Source of the DNA: Desulfobulbaceae bacterium | GTDB lineage: Bacteria > Desulfobacterota > Desulfobulbia > Desulfobulbales > Desulfobulbaceae | Reading direction: 5' to 3' | DNA length: 64,000 nucleotides | Assembly: GCA_003508005.1 (NCBI GenBank) | Contig: DNUE01000064.1 | Span: 25,056 to 89,055 of the forward strand | In this document: positions 16,892-25,532 of the stretch, piece after piece | How the letters are laid out: every line of letters starts with the position of its first letter | Numbering within the stretch: the stretch's first letter is position 1 | Position numbers and translations under genes: made by a program | The notes under the pieces: model-generated | What the model saw: the letters and a program-made list of their open reading frames with translations, nothing else | Databases searched by the model: none | Told to the model about the DNA's origin: nothing

Positions 16892-18001
16892 TTACTTCAT
16901 GCGATTGTCCGCCTCAGGCCTGGCCCGGCTCTGCCTGGCGAACTCCTCAAGCTGCGCAAGTTCCTGGGTCCGATGGTATTTATAGAGCAAATAGACCAGG
17001 TAGCCGAACACCCCCAGGCACATCATTTTCAGGCGGAGCAGCAGCCCCATGGCCAGCGTTTCGGCGGGCGGGATACCTATCAGCACAAAATAAAACACGA
17101 ACACGGATTCAAAATACCCCAAATTGCCGAGCAGGGTCACCGGGAGATGGGCGGCAAACATGATTACCGGCACCAGGGCGCATACTGCCAGAAAATCAGG
17201 ATGCACGCCAAAGGCCAGAAAGGAGACATAGACATTGACCCAGGTGAGAAAATAAAAAAAAACGGTAATAACTATGAGTTTTGCCAGCAGGACCCCGTCC
17301 TTCCGTATAACGTTAACGGCGCCGATCAGGTCTTCGTGAAACCGGGTCAATTTCCTAAACAGGGCATGACCGAAATTCTCGCAGGAGAGCAAGGCCCGCG
17401 GGAGAACCCTTCCTCCTGATTTCTCTGCCACCTTTCTCAGTCCGGCAAAAAACATATTCATCATCTTCTCGGGCAGTTTGAGCGGCTCCCGGACCGACCA
17501 AACCCAGCCGATGATGAAGAGCAGGACCAGTGCAGCCATTGCCGGTATGATGACATAAGGGCTGCTGTAGAGATGCGGCCTGAGAAGCGGTGCGAATATG
17601 ACCAGGAGGATCAGCAACAGCACACCGGAAAAGCGTTCAACAAAAACACAGACCGCCGAATAGGACTGACTGTTGATCAACCTCCCGGTGTAATACGAGC
17701 GGACCACATCACCGCCCACATTGGAAGGCAGAAGGTTGGAAAAGAAATAGCCGATCAGGTAGATCCTGATGAGGGTCAGGAAAGGGATTCTCGGCTCCCT
17801 GACATCCAGCAGCATCTTCCACTTCAGGCAGCTGACTGAGAGCATGACCGGCACCAGCAGGAAGGACAGGATGAAATAGAGCCAGTCGATCCTGTCCAGC
17901 ATGGCCGCCAGCTCGTTTCCCTGCACATAGGAGAAAAGCATCCAGAAAAAGGCAACGCTGATGCCTGCCTTGACAAAATATCTCGTGCTCTTCCTCGTCA
18001 C
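16892..18001 (-). CDS. UPF0104/LPG-synthase-TM flippase-like membrane protein
   Basis: A 369-residue protein with about eight membrane segments and the family blocks MLDRIDWLYFILSFLL, IRIYLIGYFFSNLLPSNVGGD (about residues 83-103) and PVTLLGNLGYFESVFVFYF (about 289-307). This is the lysylphosphatidylglycerol-synthase transmembrane family without the enzymatic domain. Its members are often placed in glycan and glycolipid loci and are suspected transporters. It is a paralogue of the membrane half of the protein at 12249-14207 but lacks the propeller. The start is a GTG at 18001 with only a weak ribosome binding site. The gap to the pyruvyl transferase is 66 bp. Confidence 0.85.
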   Translation of the reverse strand: MTRKSTRYFVKAGISVAFFWMLFSYVQGNELAAMLDRIDWLYFILSFLLVPVMLSVSCLKWKMLLDVREPRIPFLTLIRIYLIGYFFSNLLPSNVGGDVVRSYYTGRLINSQSYSAVCVFVERFSGVLLLILLVIFAPLLRPHLYSSPYVIIPAMAALVLLFIIGWVWSVREPLKLPEKMMNMFFAGLRKVAEKSGGRVLPRALLSCENFGHALFRKLTRFHEDLIGAVNVIRKDGVLLAKLIVITVFFYFLTWVNVYVSFLAFGVHPDFLAVCALVPVIMFAAHLPVTLLGNLGYFESVFVFYFVLIGIPPAETLAMGLLLRLKMMCLGVFGYLVYLLYKYHRTQELAQLEEFARQSRARPEADNRMK

Positions 18002-18067
18002 CGCTTTTCAGTTTGCCTTTGTATTAATAATACAGGATAGCCGGGATCAGGACCGCGAGGCCTCGTC

Positions 18068-19243
18068 TCAGGAACCATCCAGGATCATCGACACCAGCCC
18101 GACGCTGGCGCGGGCTTTTTTCTTCTCCAGGTCGACGATAGGCCGCATCATCCGCCGCAACCCTTCCCGCTCAGCCCATGCCTTCCTGATGATCCCCGCG
18201 AGACTGTCGACGGTGATGCCGTCCAGGTTGATGTTCCAGTCCTTCATGCCGATCGTCCTGAGAAAGCCGGCGCTCTTGGGATAGGCCTCGATATTGATCA
18301 TCGGCGTATTGACCGCGGCGCAGAAGATGAGGGTGTGGGTCCGCAGCCCCGCATGCACCTCGAGCCTGCTGAGCAGCCCGGCCAGTTCCTGGTAGGTGTA
18401 CCGGTCGTTGCCCACCACCCGCACCCGGTCCCTGCGGCGAATTTTCCGCACGCACGCCAGGGTGCTCTTCATGTCCATGACCTGGCTCACCGTGAAAAGG
18501 ATATCCACGTCCAGTTCCTCAATCAGCCGGTCGGCCGTTCCGGCAATGATGGCATGGAAATCATCGCTGCGCAGCTTGCCGCTCCTGCTCCAGGTATCTA
18601 TATAGGCGTTGATATTCAGACCGATCGTGCCCTTAGGCCCCCTGAACAGCTCCTCCTTGCGGATAATCTCCTGCAGGCGGGACTCGGAGGGGATTTCCGT
18701 ATTCAGCGCGCAGTCGGCATGGACCACGATCTCGGGATGGCGAGGGCAAAGCCTCTCGATCAGCTCTCTGGTCTGCTCGTCCCGGGTGATCACCAGGGGG
18801 CTGCCGTCCAGCACCGCCTGCAGGGCCCTCCGGCCAGATTCCTGATCGATGGGGCCGACGCTTGCATTGTACAGGACGATGGGGATGTTCTTCTTCCGCG
18901 AAAAGGAAGAGAACAGGGCTATCGACATGAGGTAGTTGACCAGGGGATTATAAAATTTTCGGTCAAAGAGGATGTTGTCGGTAATCAGGACCATCCCTGT
19001 GCTGGTCATGGACCTGAAGAGAGGCCAGCCGAAATTTTTCACGGCAAGATTCCAGGGAAGCATCCCCATGGGCCGCACGGGGTGATGGCCGAAATGGTTC
19101 CGGATGAAAGCCGGGTTAAGGGTTGGCACCTGGAAGAGGATATCCGATCGCTCCCGCGCGAAATCATCGAGCAGATTGCCGAGAATGGCATTGTCGCCGG
19201 CGTTCCGCCCCGAGTTGTTGCCAAGCACGGTGATTGTCTTCAT
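18068..19243 (-). CDS. Polysaccharide pyruvyl transferase family protein
   Basis: A 391-residue protein of the PssM/CsaB/WcaK-like family, which transfers pyruvate from phosphoenolpyruvate to a sugar as a ketal. Diagnostic parts are the N-terminal NNSGRNAGDNAI block and the C-terminal EVHAGLRTHTLIFCAAVNTP region with the conserved R-x-H, followed by YPKSAGFLRTIGM. The ATG at 19243 has GAGG 5 nt upstream and opens on MKTITVLG, so I prefer it to the ATG at 19258, although the latter overlaps the upstream stop (ATGA). It sits with the FrhB-like gene and two acyltransferases, suggesting a glycan decoration block. Confidence 0.87.
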   Translation of the reverse strand: MKTITVLGNNSGRNAGDNAILGNLLDDFARERSDILFQVPTLNPAFIRNHFGHHPVRPMGMLPWNLAVKNFGWPLFRSMTSTGMVLITDNILFDRKFYNPLVNYLMSIALFSSFSRKKNIPIVLYNASVGPIDQESGRRALQAVLDGSPLVITRDEQTRELIERLCPRHPEIVVHADCALNTEIPSESRLQEIIRKEELFRGPKGTIGLNINAYIDTWSRSGKLRSDDFHAIIAGTADRLIEELDVDILFTVSQVMDMKSTLACVRKIRRRDRVRVVGNDRYTYQELAGLLSRLEVHAGLRTHTLIFCAAVNTPMINIEAYPKSAGFLRTIGMKDWNINLDGITVDSLAGIIRKAWAEREGLRRMMRPIVDLEKKKARASVGLVSMILDGS

Positions 19244-19254
19244 GGCGTCCTCTT

Positions 19255-20280
19255 TCATTTCAGCTTCAACCAGCCCTGCTGCACATACCAGTCCGCGGTT
19301 TCCGCCAGGCCTTCCTCGTTGCCGTGACGAGGCTCATAGCCCAGCACCCGGCGCATCTTGCTCACATCGAACTGCCGGTCCTTAGAGTAAAAAGCGACCC
19401 TGCGTCGATAGAGGGGCGGCTCTATCCCCAAGGGCCTGCAGACCGCCTCGCAGATATCGGCAAGCAGGAAAAAGGGGGGGATAGGCAAGCGCAGGATCCT
19501 GATTTTCCGCCCGAAATGGCCGGCCACGATCCGGGCGATGTCCGCGATGGCGATCCCCTCCGCCGCTCCGCTGATAAAGGTTTCTCCCAAGGCGGCAGGA
19601 CTGGTTGCGGTGACGAGCAGAGTATTGGTGAGATCATCCACATGGACGAGGTGATAGAGGCAGTTGCCGCGGCCGAGCAGAATAAACCAGGGCTTCATGG
19701 CCATCCTGAACAGCTTGAGGAGGCGCCGGTCCCCCGGACCGTAGATTGCCGCCGGCCGGATGATGGTATAGGGCAGGTGGTGCTTCCCGGCGAAATCTCT
19801 CAACCACTGCTCCGCCTCCTGCTTGGTCCGCTGGTACGCATCCCCCGGGCCGAAGGGATACTCCTCGGTGGCGGGGGGATGGGCGATATGGCCGTGCACC
19901 CCGATAGTGGAGACATGGATCAACCGCCTGAACTCAGGGTTGCGCAGGGCTTCTTCGGCTATGATCTGGGTGCTGCGGACATGCACGTTCCAGTAGTCCT
20001 TCCCGGAGGCTTTGGCCTCGCGAAAGGCGGCAGCAAGGTGAAAGACATACTGCTGGCCGGCCATTGCCGGCCGCATCACCTCCTCAGCAAAAACATCGCC
20101 GCGGAACCAGCGGACAGGAAGATCCTGCAACGGCTGGAGATCGGAGCTCAACCTGGCCACCGCGCTGACCTGCAGGCCAGCCGTCACCAGTTTTCTCGTC
20201 AGGTTGATCCCGGTAAATCCGGTCGCTCCCGTTACCAGAACAGGCGTACCCCGGGGGATCTGGCACAGCGATTCGGTCAT
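19255..20280 (-). CDS. NAD-dependent epimerase/dehydratase (extended SDR)
   Basis: A 341-residue extended short-chain dehydrogenase. The cofactor motif TGATGFTGINL is at about residues 17-27. The active-site Y-x-x-x-K appears as YQRTK (about 148-152), with an upstream STIGVHG serine region. The C-terminal part (YSKDRQFDVSKMRRVLGYEP) resembles UDP-glucose-4-epimerase-like and 3beta-HSD-like proteins. The substrate is probably a nucleotide sugar given the context, but no sequence feature fixes it. AAAGGGG precedes the ATG. This gene heads the minus run down to the flippase-propeller gene, after a 195-bp gap. Confidence 0.83.
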   Translation of the reverse strand: MTESLCQIPRGTPVLVTGATGFTGINLTRKLVTAGLQVSAVARLSSDLQPLQDLPVRWFRGDVFAEEVMRPAMAGQQYVFHLAAAFREAKASGKDYWNVHVRSTQIIAEEALRNPEFRRLIHVSTIGVHGHIAHPPATEEYPFGPGDAYQRTKQEAEQWLRDFAGKHHLPYTIIRPAAIYGPGDRRLLKLFRMAMKPWFILLGRGNCLYHLVHVDDLTNTLLVTATSPAALGETFISGAAEGIAIADIARIVAGHFGRKIRILRLPIPPFFLLADICEAVCRPLGIEPPLYRRRVAFYSKDRQFDVSKMRRVLGYEPRHGNEEGLAETADWYVQQGWLKLK

Positions 20281-20475
20281 CGTCCCCTTTATGCGAAGAA
20301 TAGGATAATATCAGAACAGAAAGGGAATAATAAAACCATGCGACGGGATATGATGCAACTCCTAAATCAGGTCATCGCGGTGCCCGCAGGTTCTTTCCCC
20401 GCCCTGCCCCGTTCGGCAATTTTGCTGGAGCAGCGAAACATCTCCGGCAGAGAACATTCCCCGCTGCATTCGCCC
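20281..20475 (-). promoter_or_regulatory. Intergenic region upstream of the epimerase
   Basis: A 195-bp gap between two minus-strand genes. A weak candidate promoter on the minus strand is TTGCAT followed by 18 nt and TTTATT (about 20327-20356). I see no clear terminator for the DUF2142-like gene. Confidence 0.3.
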
Positions 20476-22359
20476 CTAGGTCTGCGGCAGCCACAAGGCG
20501 CTGTCCAGGACCGCCTTGGGAATGAACATCAGGGCAATATAGATATAAGAATAGAGGGACAGGGCGAACATGGCCACCAGAAACAGCCTGAACCCCGCAT
20601 CAGGAACGAACCGCCGGGTATGATACACCACCACCCCCAGCATGGGGATAAGCGGAAACAGGTAGCGGCCCTGGGTCTGGAAATCCGCGGTCCACGAATG
20701 CCAGAGAGAAATGCCTATCAAGCCGAGCACACAGCCGAGGAAAAACAGGAAGAGAAGCTTTTCCGGCCCGGGGGCCTTCAGGAGCACCGCGCCAAGATAA
20801 AACAGCAGGAAACACACCCCCACCAGGCGGACAAAGTCATAATAGGCATCGGTCGCGGAAATGGTGAAGTAGCCGTACATCCCGAAGGTACTGCGAAACG
20901 TCTTGCCAAACCACTTCTCATCGATAACCAGCTGCTTGAGGGAATCACCCCTGGCCTTGCGGTAGAGGTGCGCATGCCTCTGCTCCAAGGGGGTATTGGG
21001 ATTGAACAGGGGGTCGGCCATTTCCGCACGCAGCCGCGAAATTTTCTCCTCCCTCTCGGGCCCGTTCACCCAGTAATCCACTCCCACCCGCAGGGCGACA
21101 AAACCCAGGGCAATAATGATAATAAGAGCAAGGCGCTGGAGAAACAGCTTCTTGTCAACCAGGACGCCCGCGAGAAAATGCTTCCAGAGAAAATAGCCGA
21201 GGAGAAAAAAGAGAAAGAGATAGTAGTTCTTTTTCAGGAGAAGCAGCATGGAACAGAGAAGCCCGAACCCGATGGCCCTGCCCAGCAATGCTTTTCCTTT
21301 CCCTTGTGCAAGATAGGTATTGAGGAGGGAATCAGGCACGACAACCTGGAAAGCGAGGACAAAGGTAAGGAACAGGGCAAAGGCGTCGGAATTGCAGTAG
21401 CTGAACTGGTACCAGAGCTGGGGCGAAAGAAGAAAGGGGACCGCCAGCATTCGGGCCTCTCTGTAGCGGAGAACCGTCAAGACAATCAGGGTAAACAGGA
21501 GGACATTGAACAGCCTCAGCCCAAGATATGCCGGCAATTTAAACGGGACCAGCAACTGAGCCAGCTTGCCGGTCAGCAGATAGCAGATCTCGCGGTTGTT
21601 CAACCTGGAGACTCCGTACACGCTGTAGGTCTGCCGGATGGAGGGATCGTCGACCACCGGCGGCAGCCAGTGTTCCATGTAGTATGCGGCGGCATCAAAA
21701 TGCACGTACTCGTCCGGATGTACCTCCGGAGCGCTGATGCTGGCCATGACCAGTACCAGGAGCAATGCGGCGGCAAAGAACAAGGGAATAAATCGCTGAT
21801 CATCGCGGAGGGGTTCACTCAGGGCAAAGAAGAGAAACACCGCGCCAAAAATCGCGGCAATACGAAGCATTTCCTGCAGCCACGGCAGTGTCCCCGGCGA
21901 CGTTACGATATAGAGAAACTGCGGGTCCCCGCCGCTGGAGATGACTGCAAAGCCCTCCTCGCGAAATGAGCTCTGCGCAACCTGGAATATCGGTTCCAGC
22001 CCGGCAAAATCATCAGCCCCGGCAAAGCGGATTGTCTGCATCCCGCTCTGGCTGATCTCCAGCTTTTTGACCACCGCTTCACCCTCGTACTGGTGCGGAT
22101 CGATCCGCAACTGTTCAACAGATCGGAGGTTGGTCAAAAAAAACCGGTAATGCTCCTGTTCCGGCCTGACCCTGATCCGGGCCATGTTCTTCTCCGAGAA
22201 CAATTTTCCAGGCTTGGCCCAGTAGATTTTGAACCAGGTGGTCTTCTCCACCTGGATATCCAATTCCACAAAGGCCCTGCTCCCGAAATAATGAACATAG
22301 AGAAAAGAGAGCAGAATGCTGACGAACAGTGGAAATTTCCAGTTTTTCAGGATATTCAT
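20476..22359 (-). CDS. DUF2142-like multi-spanning membrane protein with N-terminal extracytoplasmic module
   Basis: A 627-residue inner-membrane protein. After a first membrane helix (about residues 9-26), an extracytoplasmic region of about 140 residues holds FKIYW, LFSEKN and LRIDPHQYEG. About twelve hydrophobic segments follow. The first loop carries APEVHPDEYVHFDAA, the acidic P-x-E-x-x-H-type signature found in DUF2142/GT-C-like glycosyltransferases that use polyprenyl-phosphate sugars. GT-C activity is inference. The N-terminal module is clearly related to the one in the AT3 acyltransferase at 25533-27170 and partly to the C-terminus of the AlgJ-like protein at 22380-24038. The gene follows the AlgJ-like gene by 20 bp. 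Confidence 0.78.
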   Translation of the reverse strand: MNILKNWKFPLFVSILLSFLYVHYFGSRAFVELDIQVEKTTWFKIYWAKPGKLFSEKNMARIRVRPEQEHYRFFLTNLRSVEQLRIDPHQYEGEAVVKKLEISQSGMQTIRFAGADDFAGLEPIFQVAQSSFREEGFAVISSGGDPQFLYIVTSPGTLPWLQEMLRIAAIFGAVFLFFALSEPLRDDQRFIPLFFAAALLLVLVMASISAPEVHPDEYVHFDAAAYYMEHWLPPVVDDPSIRQTYSVYGVSRLNNREICYLLTGKLAQLLVPFKLPAYLGLRLFNVLLFTLIVLTVLRYREARMLAVPFLLSPQLWYQFSYCNSDAFALFLTFVLAFQVVVPDSLLNTYLAQGKGKALLGRAIGFGLLCSMLLLLKKNYYLFLFFLLGYFLWKHFLAGVLVDKKLFLQRLALIIIIALGFVALRVGVDYWVNGPEREEKISRLRAEMADPLFNPNTPLEQRHAHLYRKARGDSLKQLVIDEKWFGKTFRSTFGMYGYFTISATDAYYDFVRLVGVCFLLFYLGAVLLKAPGPEKLLFLFFLGCVLGLIGISLWHSWTADFQTQGRYLFPLIPMLGVVVYHTRRFVPDAGFRLFLVAMFALSLYSYIYIALMFIPKAVLDSALWLPQT

Positions 22360-22379
22360 GACCTCAACTCGCTCTCAGT

Positions 22380-24038
22380 CTAATCCCTGTTGGCGACATG
22401 TACCTGCCTTATACCATACTGAGCGTCAAAGGACATCCCGACCTCTCCCAGTTTTTTCCGGCTCTCCCGCGCAATCACCAGGGAACGCAGAAGGTAATCG
22501 CCGCCGACCATCCCGGGGTCCAGCCGCAGCCTACCCGCCGTTCGCGGATGGGGCAGACGGAACAGCAGCTCGTTCTTCCCCCGCCGGATTTTTTTGCCTA
22601 TTTTATGCCCGGCTGAAAAATCGGCCGATTCCGGCGTAGTATAAAACATCTGCAGTTCCGTATCGACGGGGCTGTCTAGGGAAAGGCGGACCAGAAGAGG
22701 GTCGCCGCCGGTTTCAGCGTCAAAGTTGAGCTCCAGGGATGGATCGCTGCCGGACGCCCGCAGGAGCAAGCCATCCGGCCGCGGCTGGATATCAAGCTGA
22801 TGGGTTTTGCCCAGGTGCTCCTTGCCATGTACGGTGTCAAGGTGCAAACGGACGTCCGTAGAGTTGGCCGCATGCTTATCGAGAATATAGCGCTCCAATT
22901 CCTGGTCCTCTTCCAGCATTCCGGTCAGGTGCCGCGCGACCCTGACGTCAATGATCAGGTCCGGCATGGAGGCGGCGATAAAACCCTTCAGATCCTTCAG
23001 GTCAATATAGTTCGAATAGACTACTTTTTGAAAAGTTTCATTGAAATAGGGCCGGAGAAACAGGCCGAAGGAATCGTGGATGACCAGGGCGCTCAGGGAA
23101 GCGTCGCCGCAGCCGTTCTGTACCGGCATGAAATTAGGATTTCGTGCCTCCTCCCGGGTGGGCCTGATATCCAGGTTGAGCCGGGTATAGGACTCTGAGC
23201 TGCACGAGGGAGCAACCACAGTCTTCACCGTCTCTTCAGGGGCTATGATGTTCAGGTTCAGGGTGATGCAGATGTCGCCGCGACGGCTCTCTTTGCTCTT
23301 TTCCAGGGAATCCTCGCCCAGAATCTTCGCTGCCGGGAACCAGCGCCGGACCTGCTGCATTATGACAGCATAGGCATCAAAGGCCCCGTCCGGATTCCAG
23401 TGGGTATCTGTCCGGTAATACACCTGCCGCCGGGCCTTTGCCGCCAGGAGGTCGCGTCGCAGATCAAGATAGCCGTCCAGTTCCGCGTGGCCGTCAACAT
23501 AGTCGGATAGCCGGGCAAGGATGGGGATTCCCGCCTTGCGCCGGACCCTCTCCGGCAGATACTCGGGATAAATCATCATCTTGTAGGGGGCAACCACGAA
23601 CAGATAGCGGATTCCGAGGGCGGCCAGCCATTCCTGCCGGTCAACAAGAAGCCGCTTCCAGGTTTCCAACTGCTCCTCGGAATACTTCGTCAAACCGAGA
23701 AAATCGTTCAGGACCCCCTCGCCGTTGTAATACAGCCACTCGTCGCGGCCGACGGTCACGGTGGGCAGCGGAGACTTTTTGACCACCTTGAAATAGAAAT
23801 AATTGTAGAACTCGACCAGTTGCTCGCGCAGGCCAAAATGATCGTTGTAATAGGTCTCGAACAGGTCGGGGAACCTCGACAGGGAATCAACCGACCACGA
23901 AAGGCTCGGCAGCTTGGCCAGCTTCCTCTTTTCGGACTCGGAGATTTCCTTGTCCTTGACGATGATGGACAGCACCAGCGGCACATACAGGGTGAACAGG
24001 AACAGAGCGATAATGGCGAATTGTCCCCAGCGCTTCAT
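22380..24038 (-). CDS. AlgJ/AlgX-like SGNH-fold O-acetylation protein with C-terminal FSA/LRLDPG module
   Basis: A 552-residue protein with an N-terminal membrane anchor (about residues 6-26). An AlgX/AlgJ-type SGNH domain follows: YYNDHFGLREQL near residue 63, GRDEWLYY near 97, an RTDTHWNPDG Asp-x-His block near 208, and IHDSFG with the probable nucleophile Ser near 321. In alginate and related systems such proteins receive acyl groups from an MBOAT partner and place them on the polysaccharide in the periplasm. The C-terminal part (about 455-540) shares FSA and LRLDPG anchors with its two neighbours and may bind sugar. AAGGG precedes the ATG. The 9-bp gap to the MBOAT gene supports a pair. 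Confidence 0.85.
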   Translation of the reverse strand: MKRWGQFAIIALFLFTLYVPLVLSIIVKDKEISESEKRKLAKLPSLSWSVDSLSRFPDLFETYYNDHFGLREQLVEFYNYFYFKVVKKSPLPTVTVGRDEWLYYNGEGVLNDFLGLTKYSEEQLETWKRLLVDRQEWLAALGIRYLFVVAPYKMMIYPEYLPERVRRKAGIPILARLSDYVDGHAELDGYLDLRRDLLAAKARRQVYYRTDTHWNPDGAFDAYAVIMQQVRRWFPAAKILGEDSLEKSKESRRGDICITLNLNIIAPEETVKTVVAPSCSSESYTRLNLDIRPTREEARNPNFMPVQNGCGDASLSALVIHDSFGLFLRPYFNETFQKVVYSNYIDLKDLKGFIAASMPDLIIDVRVARHLTGMLEEDQELERYILDKHAANSTDVRLHLDTVHGKEHLGKTHQLDIQPRPDGLLLRASGSDPSLELNFDAETGGDPLLVRLSLDSPVDTELQMFYTTPESADFSAGHKIGKKIRRGKNELLFRLPHPRTAGRLRLDPGMVGGDYLLRSLVIARESRKKLGEVGMSFDAQYGIRQVHVANRD

Positions 24039-24047
24039 ACCGGTCCC

Positions 24048-25496
24048 TTAAAAGCGGAAATAAATGAAGGGGTTGTAGGCGCCGGTGGCCAAGTTCATTG
24101 ACGAGAGCAGCAGCAGCAGCCCCATCAGGCACAGCTTCACCAGCGGAGCGGCCACGGCAAGACCCTGACCGGCTGGCAAGTGATCACGTTTCTGCCGCAG
24201 ATACTGTTCCACGACCGGATACACCGGGGTGGCGATGAGCAGTCCCAGGGCCATGGTTGTGAAAAATTCCGCGTCAAGATTGATTGCGACTAAAGGATAG
24301 AGGACGGGCGCCGCATGGATGCCGTACATGACCCCGAGGTAGCGCAGGCCCTGCTCCAGGGTCTCCGCCCGGAAAAACACCCAGGCATTGGCGACCACCA
24401 GCAGGGTGTACAGATGCTGTACCAGGGCGGGGCTGCGGCTCAGCCACCTGCCTGTCCTGCCGCGCTCCAGGACAAGAAAAAAGCCGTGGCAAAGGCCCCA
24501 GCAAATAAAATTCCAGCTCGCCCCGTGCCAGAAGCCGCACAGAAAAAAGACGATCAACAGATTCAAGCCGGTGCGGCCAGGGCCTTTTCTGTTCCCGCCC
24601 AGGGGAATGTAGAGGTAATCCCGGAACCAATTGGACAGAGAGATGTGCCAGCGTCGCCAGAATTCCCTGATGGAGCGCGATATGTACGGATAATTGAAGT
24701 TTTCGAGAAAATGAAACCCGAACATCCGCCCCAGGCCGATGGCCATGTCGGAATAGCCGGAAAAATCGAAATAGATCTGCAGGCTGTAGCAGATCACCCC
24801 AAGCCAGGCGGCCGGCGATGATAACTCGCCGATCTGCAGGGAGAAAATCTGGTCCGCCATCGCACCCATGGGGTTGGCCAGGAGAACTTTCTTGCCCAGG
24901 CCATGGACAAATCTCTCCGCCCCGCTCGCGAAATCCTCCACGCTCACTGAACGATTTTTCAACTGCTGGGCGATGTCATGGTAGCGAACGATGGGGCCAG
25001 CGATGAGCTGGGGAAAAAGGGCGATGAACAATCCCATGTCGAGGATGTTTTTCTGGGGCGCGACTGTCTTCCGGTAGACATCGACGATGTAGGACAGGGC
25101 CTGGAAGGTGAAAAACGAAATCCCGATAGGAAGATGAATAGGGTCCAGGGTCAGGGTATGGTCGATATGCAGAAAGGCAAAAACCTTTGCGACGTTTTCC
25201 AGCGCAAAAACCGTATATTTAAAGTAGAATAAAGGCAGCAGATTCAGGACAACCGCAAGCGCCAGAAGGGCCTTCTGCCCCTCTTCCGTTTGCGTCCGGC
25301 CAATCAGAAGACCAAACAGGTAGTTCAGGGTTATGGACCCCAGCATCATCAGGACGTAGAGCCCCTCCCCCCAGGCGTAAAAAATCAGGCTGGCCGCCAG
25401 CAGCAGGGTGTTGCGCGGCCTGCGACCCACAATGAGTTCCAGCACCAGGGTTACCGGCAGAAAAAGGAAGAGAAATATTATTGAGCTGAAAACCAT
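24048..25496 (-). CDS. MBOAT family O-acyltransferase (AlgI/DltB-like)
   Basis: A 482-residue multi-spanning membrane protein. It has the MBOAT block EFWRRWHISLSNWFRDYLYIPLGG at about residues 286-309 and the catalytic-type His in LCGFWHGASWNF at about 325-336. AlgI-type proteins move acyl groups across the inner membrane for transfer to a polysaccharide. The adjacent AlgJ/AlgX-like gene provides the expected periplasmic partner. AAGGA lies just before the ATG. Together with the AT3 gene it forms an acylation cassette; acetyl is the likely group but not proven by sequence. Confidence 0.92.
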   Translation of the reverse strand: MVFSSIIFLFLFLPVTLVLELIVGRRPRNTLLLAASLIFYAWGEGLYVLMMLGSITLNYLFGLLIGRTQTEEGQKALLALAVVLNLLPLFYFKYTVFALENVAKVFAFLHIDHTLTLDPIHLPIGISFFTFQALSYIVDVYRKTVAPQKNILDMGLFIALFPQLIAGPIVRYHDIAQQLKNRSVSVEDFASGAERFVHGLGKKVLLANPMGAMADQIFSLQIGELSSPAAWLGVICYSLQIYFDFSGYSDMAIGLGRMFGFHFLENFNYPYISRSIREFWRRWHISLSNWFRDYLYIPLGGNRKGPGRTGLNLLIVFFLCGFWHGASWNFICWGLCHGFFLVLERGRTGRWLSRSPALVQHLYTLLVVANAWVFFRAETLEQGLRYLGVMYGIHAAPVLYPLVAINLDAEFFTTMALGLLIATPVYPVVEQYLRQKRDHLPAGQGLAVAAPLVKLCLMGLLLLLSSMNLATGAYNPFIYFRF

Positions 25497-25532
25497 TGAT
25501 GTCCTTCCATGCCTGCGTTCTCAGACACAAGG

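Noticed and set aside
19234..21969. A 911-codon open frame on the plus strand opposite the epimerase and DUF2142-like genes
   Set aside because: Its translation is rich in Gln, His, Gly and Pro without any domain, as expected for the antisense of GC-rich membrane-protein genes, and both minus-strand genes have clear family motifs.
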